Source: Cytophaga aurantiaca DSM 3654 (lineage in GTDB: Bacteria > Bacteroidota > Bacteroidia > Cytophagales > Cytophagaceae). Taken from it: a stretch of DNA of 64,000 nt. The stretch is taken from the NCBI RefSeq assembly GCF_000379725.1, contig NZ_KB903628.1, positions 25,700 to 89,699 of the forward strand, read 5' to 3'. Made by a program: the position numbers and the translations under genes. Below, in pieces: positions 35,839 to 45,169 of this stretch. How positions within the stretch are numbered: the stretch's first letter is position 1; every line of letters begins with the position of its first letter. The notes beneath the pieces are model-generated. The model was not told where the DNA came from. It saw nothing but the letters and a program-made list of their open reading frames with translations, and did not search any database.

Positions 35839-36804
35839 TTATAGGCGGATCTCAATACTTAAACTCGATACATAATCCCTGGATAGTCCGTCAGGATTGT
35901 GATCGCGATTGATTAGTTTCAATCCAAACATTCCTTTAATTGCAACAGATGTTGAAAACCGATAACCAAATCCTGTCAGTGCTGTGATTGCCGCGCCTGT
36001 AGTTCCATCTACTTTTACTCTAAAATTACTCTGTGCAGTACCTCTTGATACTTCATCTCTTGTAAGGCGATAGATTGTCAGCAAGCCAACATACGCGTTC
36101 CATTTTGTTGAACGGAAATTGCGCTCAACCCGAAACATCACATCTTTACCACGCTGAAGGTTCCATGAAACCGGATATTCAAGAGCAGTAGAAAACTGTT
36201 CACTTGTCGTCCACTCAGACCAACGGAACTGACTGCCGTTTTTATTCAACGCCTGCTGATAGCCTGCAGCCAGAAGCCACTTGCGTGTTATAAAAGAAAC
36301 ACCGGCCACAATATCATAGGTACCTAAACTTGTTTGATAATACATCGGTAATGGACGTGCGCGATTGTCCACGACTTCCTTATCCGAATTATTACCGGGA
36401 AGTTTACCTCCTAAGGTTCCCAGTAATTGATAATTGCTTTTAGAAAGAATTGTATGCGTATAGGAATACGATATATCGGCCAGGCCATTGGTATTGGCAA
36501 GAGCACCGGATACAAAGGTATACGGTAGTTTAAACTGAACGGATCCGCGTTTGCCGATGCCAATATTGATATCTGCCAACGATGTAAGAATAACATCGTT
36601 GAATTTTGTAACACCGACATATTGCAGCAATTCTATCGAACGCAGTTTCACTGTTGTTTTTGAGCCGAAGCTCTGATTGGGGCGCATGGCACCCATGGTA
36701 CAGAAACCGGCATCGCTGCAGCCTTGGCCCAGTACGATCGTATTCAGGAATAAAAAAACGGCCACTGAAAAAAGCACGTTTTTAAAACGATAAAATTGCA
36801 TCAT
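35839..36804 (-). CDS. Outer-membrane barrel-like protein in the CHAT operon
   Basis: A 321-residue protein with a signal peptide (cleavage near VLG-QGC) and a Cys pair (QGCSDAGFCTMGAM) at the mature start. The rest is strand-rich (VQFKLPYTFVSG, WLLAAGYQQALN, KWNAYVGLLTIYRL) and ends in LSIEIRL, as a beta-barrel would. No family is recognised with certainty. It is the first gene of the unit that contains the TPR-CHAT gene, so the two may cooperate at the outer membrane. Confidence 0.7.
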   Translation of the reverse strand: MMQFYRFKNVLFSVAVFLFLNTIVLGQGCSDAGFCTMGAMRPNQSFGSKTTVKLRSIELLQYVGVTKFNDVILTSLADINIGIGKRGSVQFKLPYTFVSGALANTNGLADISYSYTHTILSKSNYQLLGTLGGKLPGNNSDKEVVDNRARPLPMYYQTSLGTYDIVAGVSFITRKWLLAAGYQQALNKNGSQFRWSEWTTSEQFSTALEYPVSWNLQRGKDVMFRVERNFRSTKWNAYVGLLTIYRLTRDEVSRGTAQSNFRVKVDGTTGAAITALTGFGYRFSTSVAIKGMFGLKLINRDHNPDGLSRDYVSSLSIEIRL

Positions 36805-37030
36805 ATATTGAAAAACTTATTCTTCTAAACTACTAAAAAATAGGCGCTTGGACAATATTATTCAAAGCACCTGTATACCTGATTTTATTTCAACTTATTA
36901 TATTTCAGACCAAGGCTTAAAATAATCACGTAAAACAGGACTTCGTGCTTCAAATTGTTGATTTATATTCGCTCATATGCTTGGGATTTAGCACAATTGA
37001 ACCAATATTTGTAGATAAATTAATTGTATT

Positions 37031-37951
37031 ATGAGCTTATTAGTAGTTGGTTCGGTTGCTTTCGATGCAATTGAAACGCCTTTCGGCAAAACAGATAAAA
37101 TTTTAGGTGGAGCTGCTACCTACATCAGTTTAGCTTCTTCGTATTTCAATCCAAAAATCAACCTTGTGGGTGTTGTGGGTTCTGACTTTCCGGCTTCGGA
37201 TATCAGTATGCTTCAATCACATTCGATCAATACTGAAGGTTTACAGATCAAAGAAAATGAAAAAACATTTTTCTGGTCAGGTAGATACCACAACGATATG
37301 AACACGCGTGATACGCTGGTTACAGAATTGAACGTATTAGGAACATTCGATCCTGTAATTCCTGAATCATACCAGGACTGCGAATATTTAATGCTTGGTA
37401 ACCTTGCACCTTCTGTGCAACGCACAGTAATTGAGCGTTTGAAAAAACGTCCGAAGTTGATCGTAATGGATACGATGAATTTCTGGATGGATATTGCAAT
37501 GGACGATCTGAAACAAACATTGGCATTGGTTGATGTATTGTCGATCAACGATGAAGAAGCACGCCAGCTTTCAGGTGAATACTCGCTTGTAAAGGCAGCA
37601 CGTAAAATTATCGCAATGGGTCCGAAAGCCTTGATCATTAAAAAAGGCGAACACGGCGCCTTGTTATTCAACAGTCATCAGGTATTCTTTGCACCGGCTT
37701 TACCATTGGAAGATGTATTCGATCCGACAGGTGCAGGTGATACGTTTGCAGGTGGCTTCATTGGTTTCATTGCAAGCACAAAAGATACGTCTTTCGAAAA
37801 TATGAAACGCGCTATTATCTACGGATCAGCAATGGCTTCGTTCTGCGTTGAGAAATTCGGAACAGAACGTATTGTAGGTTTGAATAAAAAAGAATTGGAA
37901 GAACGATTACAGGAATTTGTAGATCTGGTTCAATTCGAAATTCATTTATAA
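37031..37951 (+). CDS. PfkB family sugar kinase
   Basis: A 306-residue kinase of the ribokinase/PfkB superfamily. Signature 1 is near the N-terminus (GGAATYISLASSYF), and signature 2 is DPTGAGDTFAGGFIGF with the catalytic Asp in GAGD (about 235-250). The phosphorylated substrate, whether a sugar or a nucleoside, is not resolved. It is monocistronic with its own terminator. Confidence 0.9.
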   Translation: MSLLVVGSVAFDAIETPFGKTDKILGGAATYISLASSYFNPKINLVGVVGSDFPASDISMLQSHSINTEGLQIKENEKTFFWSGRYHNDMNTRDTLVTELNVLGTFDPVIPESYQDCEYLMLGNLAPSVQRTVIERLKKRPKLIVMDTMNFWMDIAMDDLKQTLALVDVLSINDEEARQLSGEYSLVKAARKIIAMGPKALIIKKGEHGALLFNSHQVFFAPALPLEDVFDPTGAGDTFAGGFIGFIASTKDTSFENMKRAIIYGSAMASFCVEKFGTERIVGLNKKELEERLQEFVDLVQFEIHL

Positions 37952-37958
37952 AATTTTC

Positions 37959-37986
37959 AAATCAGCCTTCGAGAGAAGGCTGATTT
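37959..37986 (+). terminator. Intrinsic terminator after the PfkB kinase
   Basis: AAATCAGCCTTC - GAGA - GAAGGCTGATTT, a 12-bp perfect stem, 8 bases after the stop codon. Confidence 0.85.
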
Positions 37987-38012
37987 GTTATGTGTAATTC
38001 AAAAAATAAGCA

Positions 38013-38046
38013 ATTCGTCGGACCACAAAAAAGTGGTCTGACGAAT
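38013..38046. repeat. Dispersed hairpin repeat, copy 3
   Basis: ATTCGTCGGACCAC - A6 - GTGGTCTGACGAAT, identical to copy 2 at 18207-18240. It lies 27 bases after the kinase terminator and 115 bases before the DUF4403 lipoprotein start, so it may be in that gene's leader. Confidence 0.85.
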
Positions 38047-38161
38047 GTTCACAATCCATCCGTCACATAAAGCCAACGGATTAATGGATTTATCCAGGCA
38101 TCTATACCATTACCTGCTACACAAACGTTTAGTAAAAACAGATCACAATCAGCATCACTAC

Positions 38162-39556
38162 ATGAACAAATTCATTCCATTTGCATTTATTCTGTTTGCA
38201 CTTTTAGTAGTGGAATCATGCCGTTCTGTAAAACCAAAGGCTCCGGCTGAAGCTTATCAAACCCTGGAATACAAGGCACCGGTATCTCATATTGTCGTAC
38301 CGGTTGAATTGTCGCTTCGTGATATTGAAACGGAATTAAATAAACAGCTTAACGGATTGATCTACGACGACGCGGATTATACTGATGGCGTGATGATGAA
38401 AGTATGGAAAATAAGTCCGATACTTCTTTCTATGAAAGGCGAAGACATTGTATACGAAGTGCCGATCAAGATCTGGGCAAAACTAAAATGGGAAGTAAAT
38501 CAGTTTGGTTTTAAAATATCCGATGAGTTCACAGCCGATGCATCGCTGCGCATGACCTTCAATACAAAATTAAAGATTGGAGTATTCTGGACACTTGAGC
38601 CGCAAACCACCTTACAGAAATACGACTGGATACAAAAGCCTGTTGTTACCGGCGGAAGCATTTCCTTACCCGTAACATTTATTGCAGACAGAGTAATTAA
38701 ATCGCAGCAAAAAGTAATTACCGAAGCAATTGATGATGAAATAAAAAATCAAATTGAATTAAGAAAATATGTAGAAGAAGGATGGAATGCAATGCATCAG
38801 CCGATACAGCTCTACAACGATCCGGTAACGTGGCTGCGCATAAGTCCGACAGGAATTTTTGTAACACCGTTGTCAGGCGACAAAGATTATGCACGTGCAA
38901 CCATTCGCATTGACGGTGTTACAGAAACATTTGTGGGCTCAAAACCGGCAGCCAAACTTACAAATCTACCCAATGTAAGCTACATCAACAGTGCTTCGGG
39001 AGATTTCGTCATTTCCCTTGTCAACGATATGACCTATCAAGAAGCAGAAAAATTAGCGATGCAGCATCTGGCCGGACAAACATTCAGCTCTTCCAACGGA
39101 AAGAAAAAAATACACATTGATAGCATAGCAGTATATGGAGGCGGTGAGAACCTGGTCATCAAAACAAAAGTTTCGGGAAATGTGAATGGCTTTATTTATT
39201 TAAAAGGAAAACCTGCCTACGACTCCATAACACAAACTGTATATCTTAAAAACTTAGATTATTCTATCGAAACAAAAAATGCAATGATCAAAACAGGTAA
39301 CTGGATCTTAAAGAGTACGCTTACAAAACGTATGCAAGAAGCCCTTCGTTACTCCGTTGCAGGAGATATGGCAGAAATTAAAAAGCAGGTGAATAACTAT
39401 ATCAGCAATTATGCCATTACCAAAAATGTTTCTCTTAAAGCAACTGTTACAGAATTGAAACCAACAGATTTTTTTGTTACCGAAGAATCCATCAAAGCAG
39501 TTATTTATGCTAAGGGCACAATGAATATGTTTGTTAAAGGATTGGATATTCACTAA
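38162..39556 (+). CDS. DUF4403 family lipoprotein
   Basis: A 464-residue lipoprotein. MNKFIPFAFILFALLVVESC is a lipoprotein signal with lipobox VESC; this start at 38162 is preferred over an upstream ATG at 38045 that lies inside the hairpin repeat. The mature part (SHIVVPVELSLRDIETELNKQ, then WKISPILLSM) fits DUF4403, a family with a lipid-binding-like (BPI-like) two-lobed appearance and no proven function. Its TAA overlaps the ATG of the helicase gene in TAATG, so the two are translationally coupled. Confidence 0.85.
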   Translation: MNKFIPFAFILFALLVVESCRSVKPKAPAEAYQTLEYKAPVSHIVVPVELSLRDIETELNKQLNGLIYDDADYTDGVMMKVWKISPILLSMKGEDIVYEVPIKIWAKLKWEVNQFGFKISDEFTADASLRMTFNTKLKIGVFWTLEPQTTLQKYDWIQKPVVTGGSISLPVTFIADRVIKSQQKVITEAIDDEIKNQIELRKYVEEGWNAMHQPIQLYNDPVTWLRISPTGIFVTPLSGDKDYARATIRIDGVTETFVGSKPAAKLTNLPNVSYINSASGDFVISLVNDMTYQEAEKLAMQHLAGQTFSSSNGKKKIHIDSIAVYGGGENLVIKTKVSGNVNGFIYLKGKPAYDSITQTVYLKNLDYSIETKNAMIKTGNWILKSTLTKRMQEALRYSVAGDMAEIKKQVNNYISNYAITKNVSLKATVTELKPTDFFVTEESIKAVIYAKGTMNMFVKGLDIH

Positions 39557-42500
39557 TGGATCGGATAGTAAAAACATATCGCAAACGTTTATACGATCTT
39601 ACAACAGGAAATCGTTCACTGTTGTTTTTGCGGTTGTCTGCTGCACAGGAATTGGATCTGAGTGAATTGAATTTCCTGGATCAGCATGCAGCCTTTCATT
39701 ACATCGAAGAACTTTTAACAGAGAAAAAAAATATCCGCCTTGCTCCGATTCAGGAGCCTCGCGTTGAAAAAGTACAGATCGTTTCTTCGACCTTAAAAAA
39801 AATCTACCGCAAACTGGGTCAGATCTACGAAGAACGTGGCTTGTACGAATGTTATGTAGGCTGGCTGTTTGCAGAAGGCAAATGGAAAGACGGTACACCC
39901 TTCCGTGCACCACTGTTATTCTTTACAGTACAATTAGAGATCGAAGGAAATTACTGGACCTTAAAAAGAGACGAACGCAGCATACACGTAAACAAAAGTC
40001 TGCTGCTGGCATTTTCGCATTATCACGATCTTATCATACCGGACGAAATCCTGGAAGAAGATTTTGAAGATTTCTCCTCTGATCCATTAGAGTTCCGAAC
40101 ACAGATCTATGAATGGCTCAAAAAAAGTAAACTGGAATTTTTATTCAGTAAAGAATATTTTCAGAATGAAATTCCATCATTAAAAATATATAAGCGTCAG
40201 GAATACGAAGAAGTCTATGCATTGGGAGAAATGCGCATTCAAACCAATGCAGTATTAGGCATTTTTCCGCAGGCGGGCTCTACCATTGCAGCAGACTATG
40301 ATGTATGGTCTAAGCAGCTTACCGAAACTTCTTTAGAACATTTTTTTGCAGACCGCAACAACATTGAATTACCCAATGATCCGTACAAAGAAGATTTGAT
40401 GACACCCTACAGTATGGATGCGTCTCAGGAGTTTGCTGTGCGTGAAGTATTGTCGGGCAAGTCGATTGTTATACAAGGCCCTCCCGGATCTGGAAAATCT
40501 GAAACCATTTGTAACATGGTTTGTTCTGCGATTGCAGCAGGAAAAAAAATACTTGTAATGTCGCACAAACGTGCAGCTTTAGAAGTGGTAGCAAAACGAT
40601 TGGGACAAAAATCGCTGAATGATTTTTATGCATTGGTTCATGATGTTAAATTTGATCAGCGAACTTTATACACTAAGATCAATCAGCAGATCGAAAACAT
40701 TGAAGCATTTCAAACACTTAACAACGGACTGGATGCAATTTATCTGGAACGTGAATTTTCTGCTTCTGTAAAATTATTAACGCAGTTAAATACGCACAGT
40801 GAAGAGTTTCGTAAGGCATTGTTTGATACACATGTGTGCGGGTACTCAGCACACGAGCTGTATTTAAAAGCGGGCACGCCGGTCAAGACAATTAATCTAA
40901 GCGACATCTATACCAACTATCCTGCGAAGGAACTGGAACGTCTGGTGTATGCAATACAAACGTACAGCATCTATTCGGCTATACCGTTTCCGAAAGCTGC
41001 AATGTGGAAATACCGGATAGAAATTCCTGCACTTACAACCGCACAATTTGAAATTTGGAAAAATAAATCATCTGAATTAAAAGATATCCTTGATCTTTTT
41101 TCAGAGCAAGTTGCTATCGAAAAAATAACGAACACATTATCTAATTTTAATTTCTTTACCGAAAACAATGTGTTTATCACATCGTTCATTGAAGAATTAA
41201 AAACACCGGATACGCGGAATATATGGAACAGTTTTGCCTTGCCTGTTCAGATTGATAAAATCAAAAGCATTTCCGAAGAAATACGTACAACGCTGCAATC
41301 CTATCCGAAGATATTTGAAAATTATACTTTTACAGAACTGCATGACTTGCGCAACATACTGAATGAGGCAAAAGTAAAAAACAGCAACCCATTTTCATGG
41401 TTCATCTATAAATTATTTTCTTCGGATTATAAACGAATCAAACAGCTTACTGCAACGCTTGAGCTGAATCCAAATACTTATCCGATTCAAAAAATTATTG
41501 ATACCGTTGAAAAAATTCTGCATACTGAAAAGCAATTGTCAGAATTAAGCAAATACACATCACACAAAATTAATCTTAAAGACGCTGCATCTTTTTTTAT
41601 TTTCGAACAAACAATAAAAAAATTACACGATGCTACTACACTGATCGAATCAAAAAATCCAGCGATCCATTCATACATTCTTTCTCATAAAGCAGAAACG
41701 ACTGTTTTATTTCTTTCGAATACCCAACAAATTCATGCACGTCTATCTGCACTGATTGAAGAAACAAGCGTTTTCTTCAGCGCTGTTCAGCAACAGCTGT
41801 TTATTGAAGACGCTGCGTTACTTACAGAGTGGATGCAGTTTATCGAAACAAACCTGAACGACATTCAGCATCTGGACAATTTACTGGAATCACTTACACC
41901 TACAGATAGAATTTGCATTCAGCGACTTGAGCAGTTAACTGAAAAAAATCCTGCATCTTCGTGGAGCAAACAGATTGAACAATCTATCTTAAATCACTGG
42001 ATCCAACACATTGAGCTGGTGTATCCAATCCTTAAAAGTTTAGATACTTTACGCTGGAAACAATTTGCTCAGGACTGGGCCATTCATTCAGAGAAACGAA
42101 AAGAACTTTCTCTTGAAATGATCTTAGGAAAACTTCGGGAACAAACATACCGCGACATTGTATTTAACCGTTTGCAAAACCGTGTTACGTATCGCGATCT
42201 GCAGCATCAGGTAACGAAGAAGAAGCGTGTATGGCCTATGCGTAAGCTTATGCAGGAATACGCACAGGAAGTTTTTTCACTCATCCCCTGCTGGATGATG
42301 TCGCCCGAACAGGTATCGTGTGTATTTCCATTGGAGCAATTATTTGATCTGATCATTATTGATGAAGCCTCGCAATGTTATACCGAGCATAGTTTACCTG
42401 CAATGTATCGCGCGAAGCAGGTTGTGATTGCGGGAGACTCCCAGCAATTGCCGCCAAGCGATCTGTATCGTGTACGCTGGGACGATGAAGCGGAAGAAGA

Positions 42501-43524
42501 AGCAGACATTGAGATCGATTCGCTGCTTGATCTTGGAGGAAGATATTTATCAAGCATTTTATTAAAAGGACATTACCGCAGCAAGTATCCGGAACTGATT
42601 GCATTTTCCAATCAGCAGTTCTATGGCAATAAACTCAATTACATACCCAACTATACAGACATACGTTCGGAGATCAAACCCATTAGCTATCATAAGGTGG
42701 ATGGAGTATGGTCGAATAGTGTAAATAAAATCGAAGCAGAAAAAGTTGTTGCATTAACACTGGATCTCATACAAGCTAAAAAACATTCTATCGGTATCGT
42801 GTGTTTCAATTATCAGCAGGCATCTTACATTCAGGATCTCTTGGAAGAGCAATCGATTGCAAAACAGCTTGCCTTACCGGAAGAACTTTTTGTTAAAAAT
42901 ATTGAAAACGTTCAGGGTGATGAGCGAGACATTATTATTTTCTCTGTTGGCTATGCGCCGGATAAAAATGGAAAATTCTCCATGTTATTCGGAAGTCTGA
43001 ATATGCAAGGCGGAGAAAAGCGTATGAACGTTGCCGTATCCCGTGCACGTGAACAGGTGATCGTTGTTTCAAGCATTATGCCGCAAGAACTTCGTACAGA
43101 AACATTAAAACATGAAGGTCCACGTGTCTTAAAAGAATATTTACAATATGCGTGGGATTGTCAGCAATTTGACCGCAACAACTTCTTTGCAAAACATGCG
43201 GCTCGTATTCCCGCAAATTCTACAGCTGAAAAAGTAGTTCAGCTATGTACTATAAACGAGTCGCTAAAAGTAGAACCAATCTACCCGTTTGCGAGTTTAA
43301 CAGTACAACACAATAACACATACTCATTGATCGATACGGATGATGATCCATATCGAACGATTGAATTTGCAAAGTACTGGCACTACAACAAACCGCTTTT
43401 ATTGAACACTAAAGGATGGGGGTATCAGCAAGTATTATCTAAGTCCATTCATGCAGCAACGTCGGATATTGCAATACAGATATCCCGGCAACATGATGTA
43501 AATCACATTGAAAATAAAAACTAA
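39556..43524 (+). CDS. Large SF1 (Upf1-like) helicase with DUF4011-like N-terminus
   Basis: A 1322-residue protein. The N-terminal 280 residues resemble DUF4011 (YRKRLYDLTTGNRSLLFLR at 8-26). Walker A is GPPGSGKS at 308-315. A long insertion of about 500 residues follows motif Ia. Walker B LIIIDEASQC has Asp936-Glu937, and the later motifs are VIAGDSQQLPPSDL, GHYRSKYPELI, VQGDERDIIIFS and MNVAVSRAREQVIV. These make it an ATP-dependent nucleic acid translocase. The last 130 residues carry a possible DUF559/restriction-like end (SLIDTDDDPYRTIEFAKYWH) without a clear active site. It overlaps genes on both sides. Defence or RNA processing roles are both possible. Confidence 0.85.
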   Translation: MDRIVKTYRKRLYDLTTGNRSLLFLRLSAAQELDLSELNFLDQHAAFHYIEELLTEKKNIRLAPIQEPRVEKVQIVSSTLKKIYRKLGQIYEERGLYECYVGWLFAEGKWKDGTPFRAPLLFFTVQLEIEGNYWTLKRDERSIHVNKSLLLAFSHYHDLIIPDEILEEDFEDFSSDPLEFRTQIYEWLKKSKLEFLFSKEYFQNEIPSLKIYKRQEYEEVYALGEMRIQTNAVLGIFPQAGSTIAADYDVWSKQLTETSLEHFFADRNNIELPNDPYKEDLMTPYSMDASQEFAVREVLSGKSIVIQGPPGSGKSETICNMVCSAIAAGKKILVMSHKRAALEVVAKRLGQKSLNDFYALVHDVKFDQRTLYTKINQQIENIEAFQTLNNGLDAIYLEREFSASVKLLTQLNTHSEEFRKALFDTHVCGYSAHELYLKAGTPVKTINLSDIYTNYPAKELERLVYAIQTYSIYSAIPFPKAAMWKYRIEIPALTTAQFEIWKNKSSELKDILDLFSEQVAIEKITNTLSNFNFFTENNVFITSFIEELKTPDTRNIWNSFALPVQIDKIKSISEEIRTTLQSYPKIFENYTFTELHDLRNILNEAKVKNSNPFSWFIYKLFSSDYKRIKQLTATLELNPNTYPIQKIIDTVEKILHTEKQLSELSKYTSHKINLKDAASFFIFEQTIKKLHDATTLIESKNPAIHSYILSHKAETTVLFLSNTQQIHARLSALIEETSVFFSAVQQQLFIEDAALLTEWMQFIETNLNDIQHLDNLLESLTPTDRICIQRLEQLTEKNPASSWSKQIEQSILNHWIQHIELVYPILKSLDTLRWKQFAQDWAIHSEKRKELSLEMILGKLREQTYRDIVFNRLQNRVTYRDLQHQVTKKKRVWPMRKLMQEYAQEVFSLIPCWMMSPEQVSCVFPLEQLFDLIIIDEASQCYTEHSLPAMYRAKQVVIAGDSQQLPPSDLYRVRWDDEAEEEADIEIDSLLDLGGRYLSSILLKGHYRSKYPELIAFSNQQFYGNKLNYIPNYTDIRSEIKPISYHKVDGVWSNSVNKIEAEKVVALTLDLIQAKKHSIGIVCFNYQQASYIQDLLEEQSIAKQLALPEELFVKNIENVQGDERDIIIFSVGYAPDKNGKFSMLFGSLNMQGGEKRMNVAVSRAREQVIVVSSIMPQELRTETLKHEGPRVLKEYLQYAWDCQQFDRNNFFAKHAARIPANSTAEKVVQLCTINESLKVEPIYPFASLTVQHNNTYSLIDTDDDPYRTIEFAKYWHYNKPLLLNTKGWGYQQVLSKSIHAATSDIAIQISRQHDVNHIENKN

Positions 43525-43543
43525 GAAAACCATTTTGCAGAAT

Positions 43544-44221
43544 ATGATTTTTGAAAAACTGCGTATACAAAAAAATATATCCGACGAAGACTTCGACGCA
43601 ATTTATCCATTTCAATTACGCGAATTATCTGAAAGACATTGGACATCTGTATATGTTTCAAAAATTGCTGCTGAATTTCTATGCAACAAAGGTTCTGTAA
43701 AAGTTCTGGACATAGGCAGCGGCGCAGGAAAATTCTGTTTCGTTGGAGCTTCCTTATACCCTTCTTCAGAATTTCATGGTGTAGATGTTCGTGAAAACTT
43801 TATCGCTGCATCTAACAAAATTAAAGAAGAGTATGTGATACCCAATGCATCTTTTTTTCAGCAGGATGTATTAACCATGAATTTACTGGGCTACGATGGA
43901 ATATATTTCTTCAACTCCTTTCAGGAAAAAATAGATCGAACCTCTTCCATTGATGAAAGCAGCAGAGTTTCTATTGAAGAATACATTCAATATACCAAAC
44001 ATATATTTACTGAATTAAACAAGCTGCCGAGAGGTACGAAACTGGTAACGTATTTTTCAGAAGGCTTTTGTGTTCCAAATTCCTTTCGACTACTTGAAAC
44101 ACATTTTAAAGGGGAATTAAAATTCTATTTGAAAGATTTAGAAGCACACGAATATACTCTACTTCTGAACGAACAGGATATCTCTGAACACATTGACAGA
44201 CATATCTTTTTATCCGAATAA
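43544..44221 (+). CDS. Class I SAM-dependent methyltransferase
   Basis: A protein of about 225 residues with a Rossmann-type methyltransferase core: motif I VLDIGSGAGKFCFVGA, motif II EFHGVDVRENF, and a motif IV region YDGIYFFNSFQE. The target is unknown. The start at 43544 (MIFEKLRIQKN) is 19 bases after the helicase stop. An upstream ATG at 43508 would add 12 Lys-rich residues and overlap the helicase by 17 bases. It likely shares a transcript with the helicase. Confidence 0.85.
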   Translation: MIFEKLRIQKNISDEDFDAIYPFQLRELSERHWTSVYVSKIAAEFLCNKGSVKVLDIGSGAGKFCFVGASLYPSSEFHGVDVRENFIAASNKIKEEYVIPNASFFQQDVLTMNLLGYDGIYFFNSFQEKIDRTSSIDESSRVSIEEYIQYTKHIFTELNKLPRGTKLVTYFSEGFCVPNSFRLLETHFKGELKFYLKDLEAHEYTLLLNEQDISEHIDRHIFLSE

Positions 44222-44237
44222 ATATCCAACTCATCCT

Positions 44238-45101
44238 ATGTTACTTTCCTTATTTTACTCCGTCCTCTTTTTTCTTCAGGCTGTGCTTACGCCCGGTTCG
44301 AATAAGGTAGATGGAAAACATGTTAAGATTATTCATGCAAAAATAAAACGCATTACATTTATCGATACTACAATCTGTGAAAGTTCTGCACTGGTAAAGC
44401 CTGATCTGGATTTCGATATTTATTATTCATTAAATGATAGCGGCTCCAGACCTGAAGTGTTTGCATTCAATGAAAAAGGTGAATTGCTGGATACGAAGAC
44501 CATACCAAATGCTACGAATAAAGACTGGGAAGAATTGGTGTACTACAAAGACAGTTTGGAAAATCCGCATCTGGTAATCGGTGATATGGGTAACAACCGC
44601 AACAAAAGAAAAGATCTGTGTTTGTACAATTACGATATCGATAATAATACAACGAATAAACATTCATTCTCTTACGAAGATCAATCTAAATTTCCTCCTT
44701 CAGAAGACAGTTTAAGCTTTGATTGCGAAGCTTTTTTCAGAAGAGATTCTTCTTACTATTTTATTTCCAAAAACAGATCGCGTGTACCGGTTAAATTGTA
44801 TCAGCTATCGCAAGACACATCTGCACACACAGCCAATGTGGTTCAGCAACTTTCTTTCAAAGGAATGGTTACAGGATGTTCTGTATATAAAGATGCTTCA
44901 GGAAAAGAAAAAATAGCTGTACTTCTTTACGGAAGAATATTTTTATTTCACATCACCGATTCACATGCAGGAATACAATTTGTTCCTTATGGAGTGATCA
45001 AGTTCCCAAGCGGCGGACAATCCGAAGGCATTTCCTGGTATAATGAACATGAGCTTCGGGTGACAAATGAACGGGGAAAGTTATTTAAAATTATATTATG
45101 A
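44238..45101 (+). CDS. Exported beta-propeller-like protein
   Basis: A 287-residue protein from the Met at 44238, which opens a good signal peptide (MLLSLFYSVLFFLQAVLTPG). The rest has repeated strand pairs (FDIYYSLNDSGSRPEVFAFN, HLVIGDMGNNRNKRKDLCLY, GISWYNEHELRVTNERGKL), like six- or seven-bladed phytase/SdiA-regulated-type propellers with Asp/Asn-rich metal-like loops. No firm family. A frame open from 44193 exists but starts inside the methyltransferase gene. Its last 13 codons have a diverged duplicate at 46502-46549. Confidence 0.68.
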   Translation: MLLSLFYSVLFFLQAVLTPGSNKVDGKHVKIIHAKIKRITFIDTTICESSALVKPDLDFDIYYSLNDSGSRPEVFAFNEKGELLDTKTIPNATNKDWEELVYYKDSLENPHLVIGDMGNNRNKRKDLCLYNYDIDNNTTNKHSFSYEDQSKFPPSEDSLSFDCEAFFRRDSSYYFISKNRSRVPVKLYQLSQDTSAHTANVVQQLSFKGMVTGCSVYKDASGKEKIAVLLYGRIFLFHITDSHAGIQFVPYGVIKFPSGGQSEGISWYNEHELRVTNERGKLFKIIL

Positions 45102-45169
45102 TAATACATCGCTCTATGCATAGAACACTTGCCAGCTCTGCGAATAGGTACTAAGAATCTTATCCTATT

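Noticed and set aside
9660..38046. The repeated hairpins as part of a CRISPR array
   Set aside because: Only three copies that are 8-20 kb apart, with no spacers and no cas genes.
38045..38161. Earlier ATG for the DUF4403 lipoprotein
   Set aside because: It lies in the hairpin repeat and would place 39 unrelated residues before a perfect lipoprotein signal.
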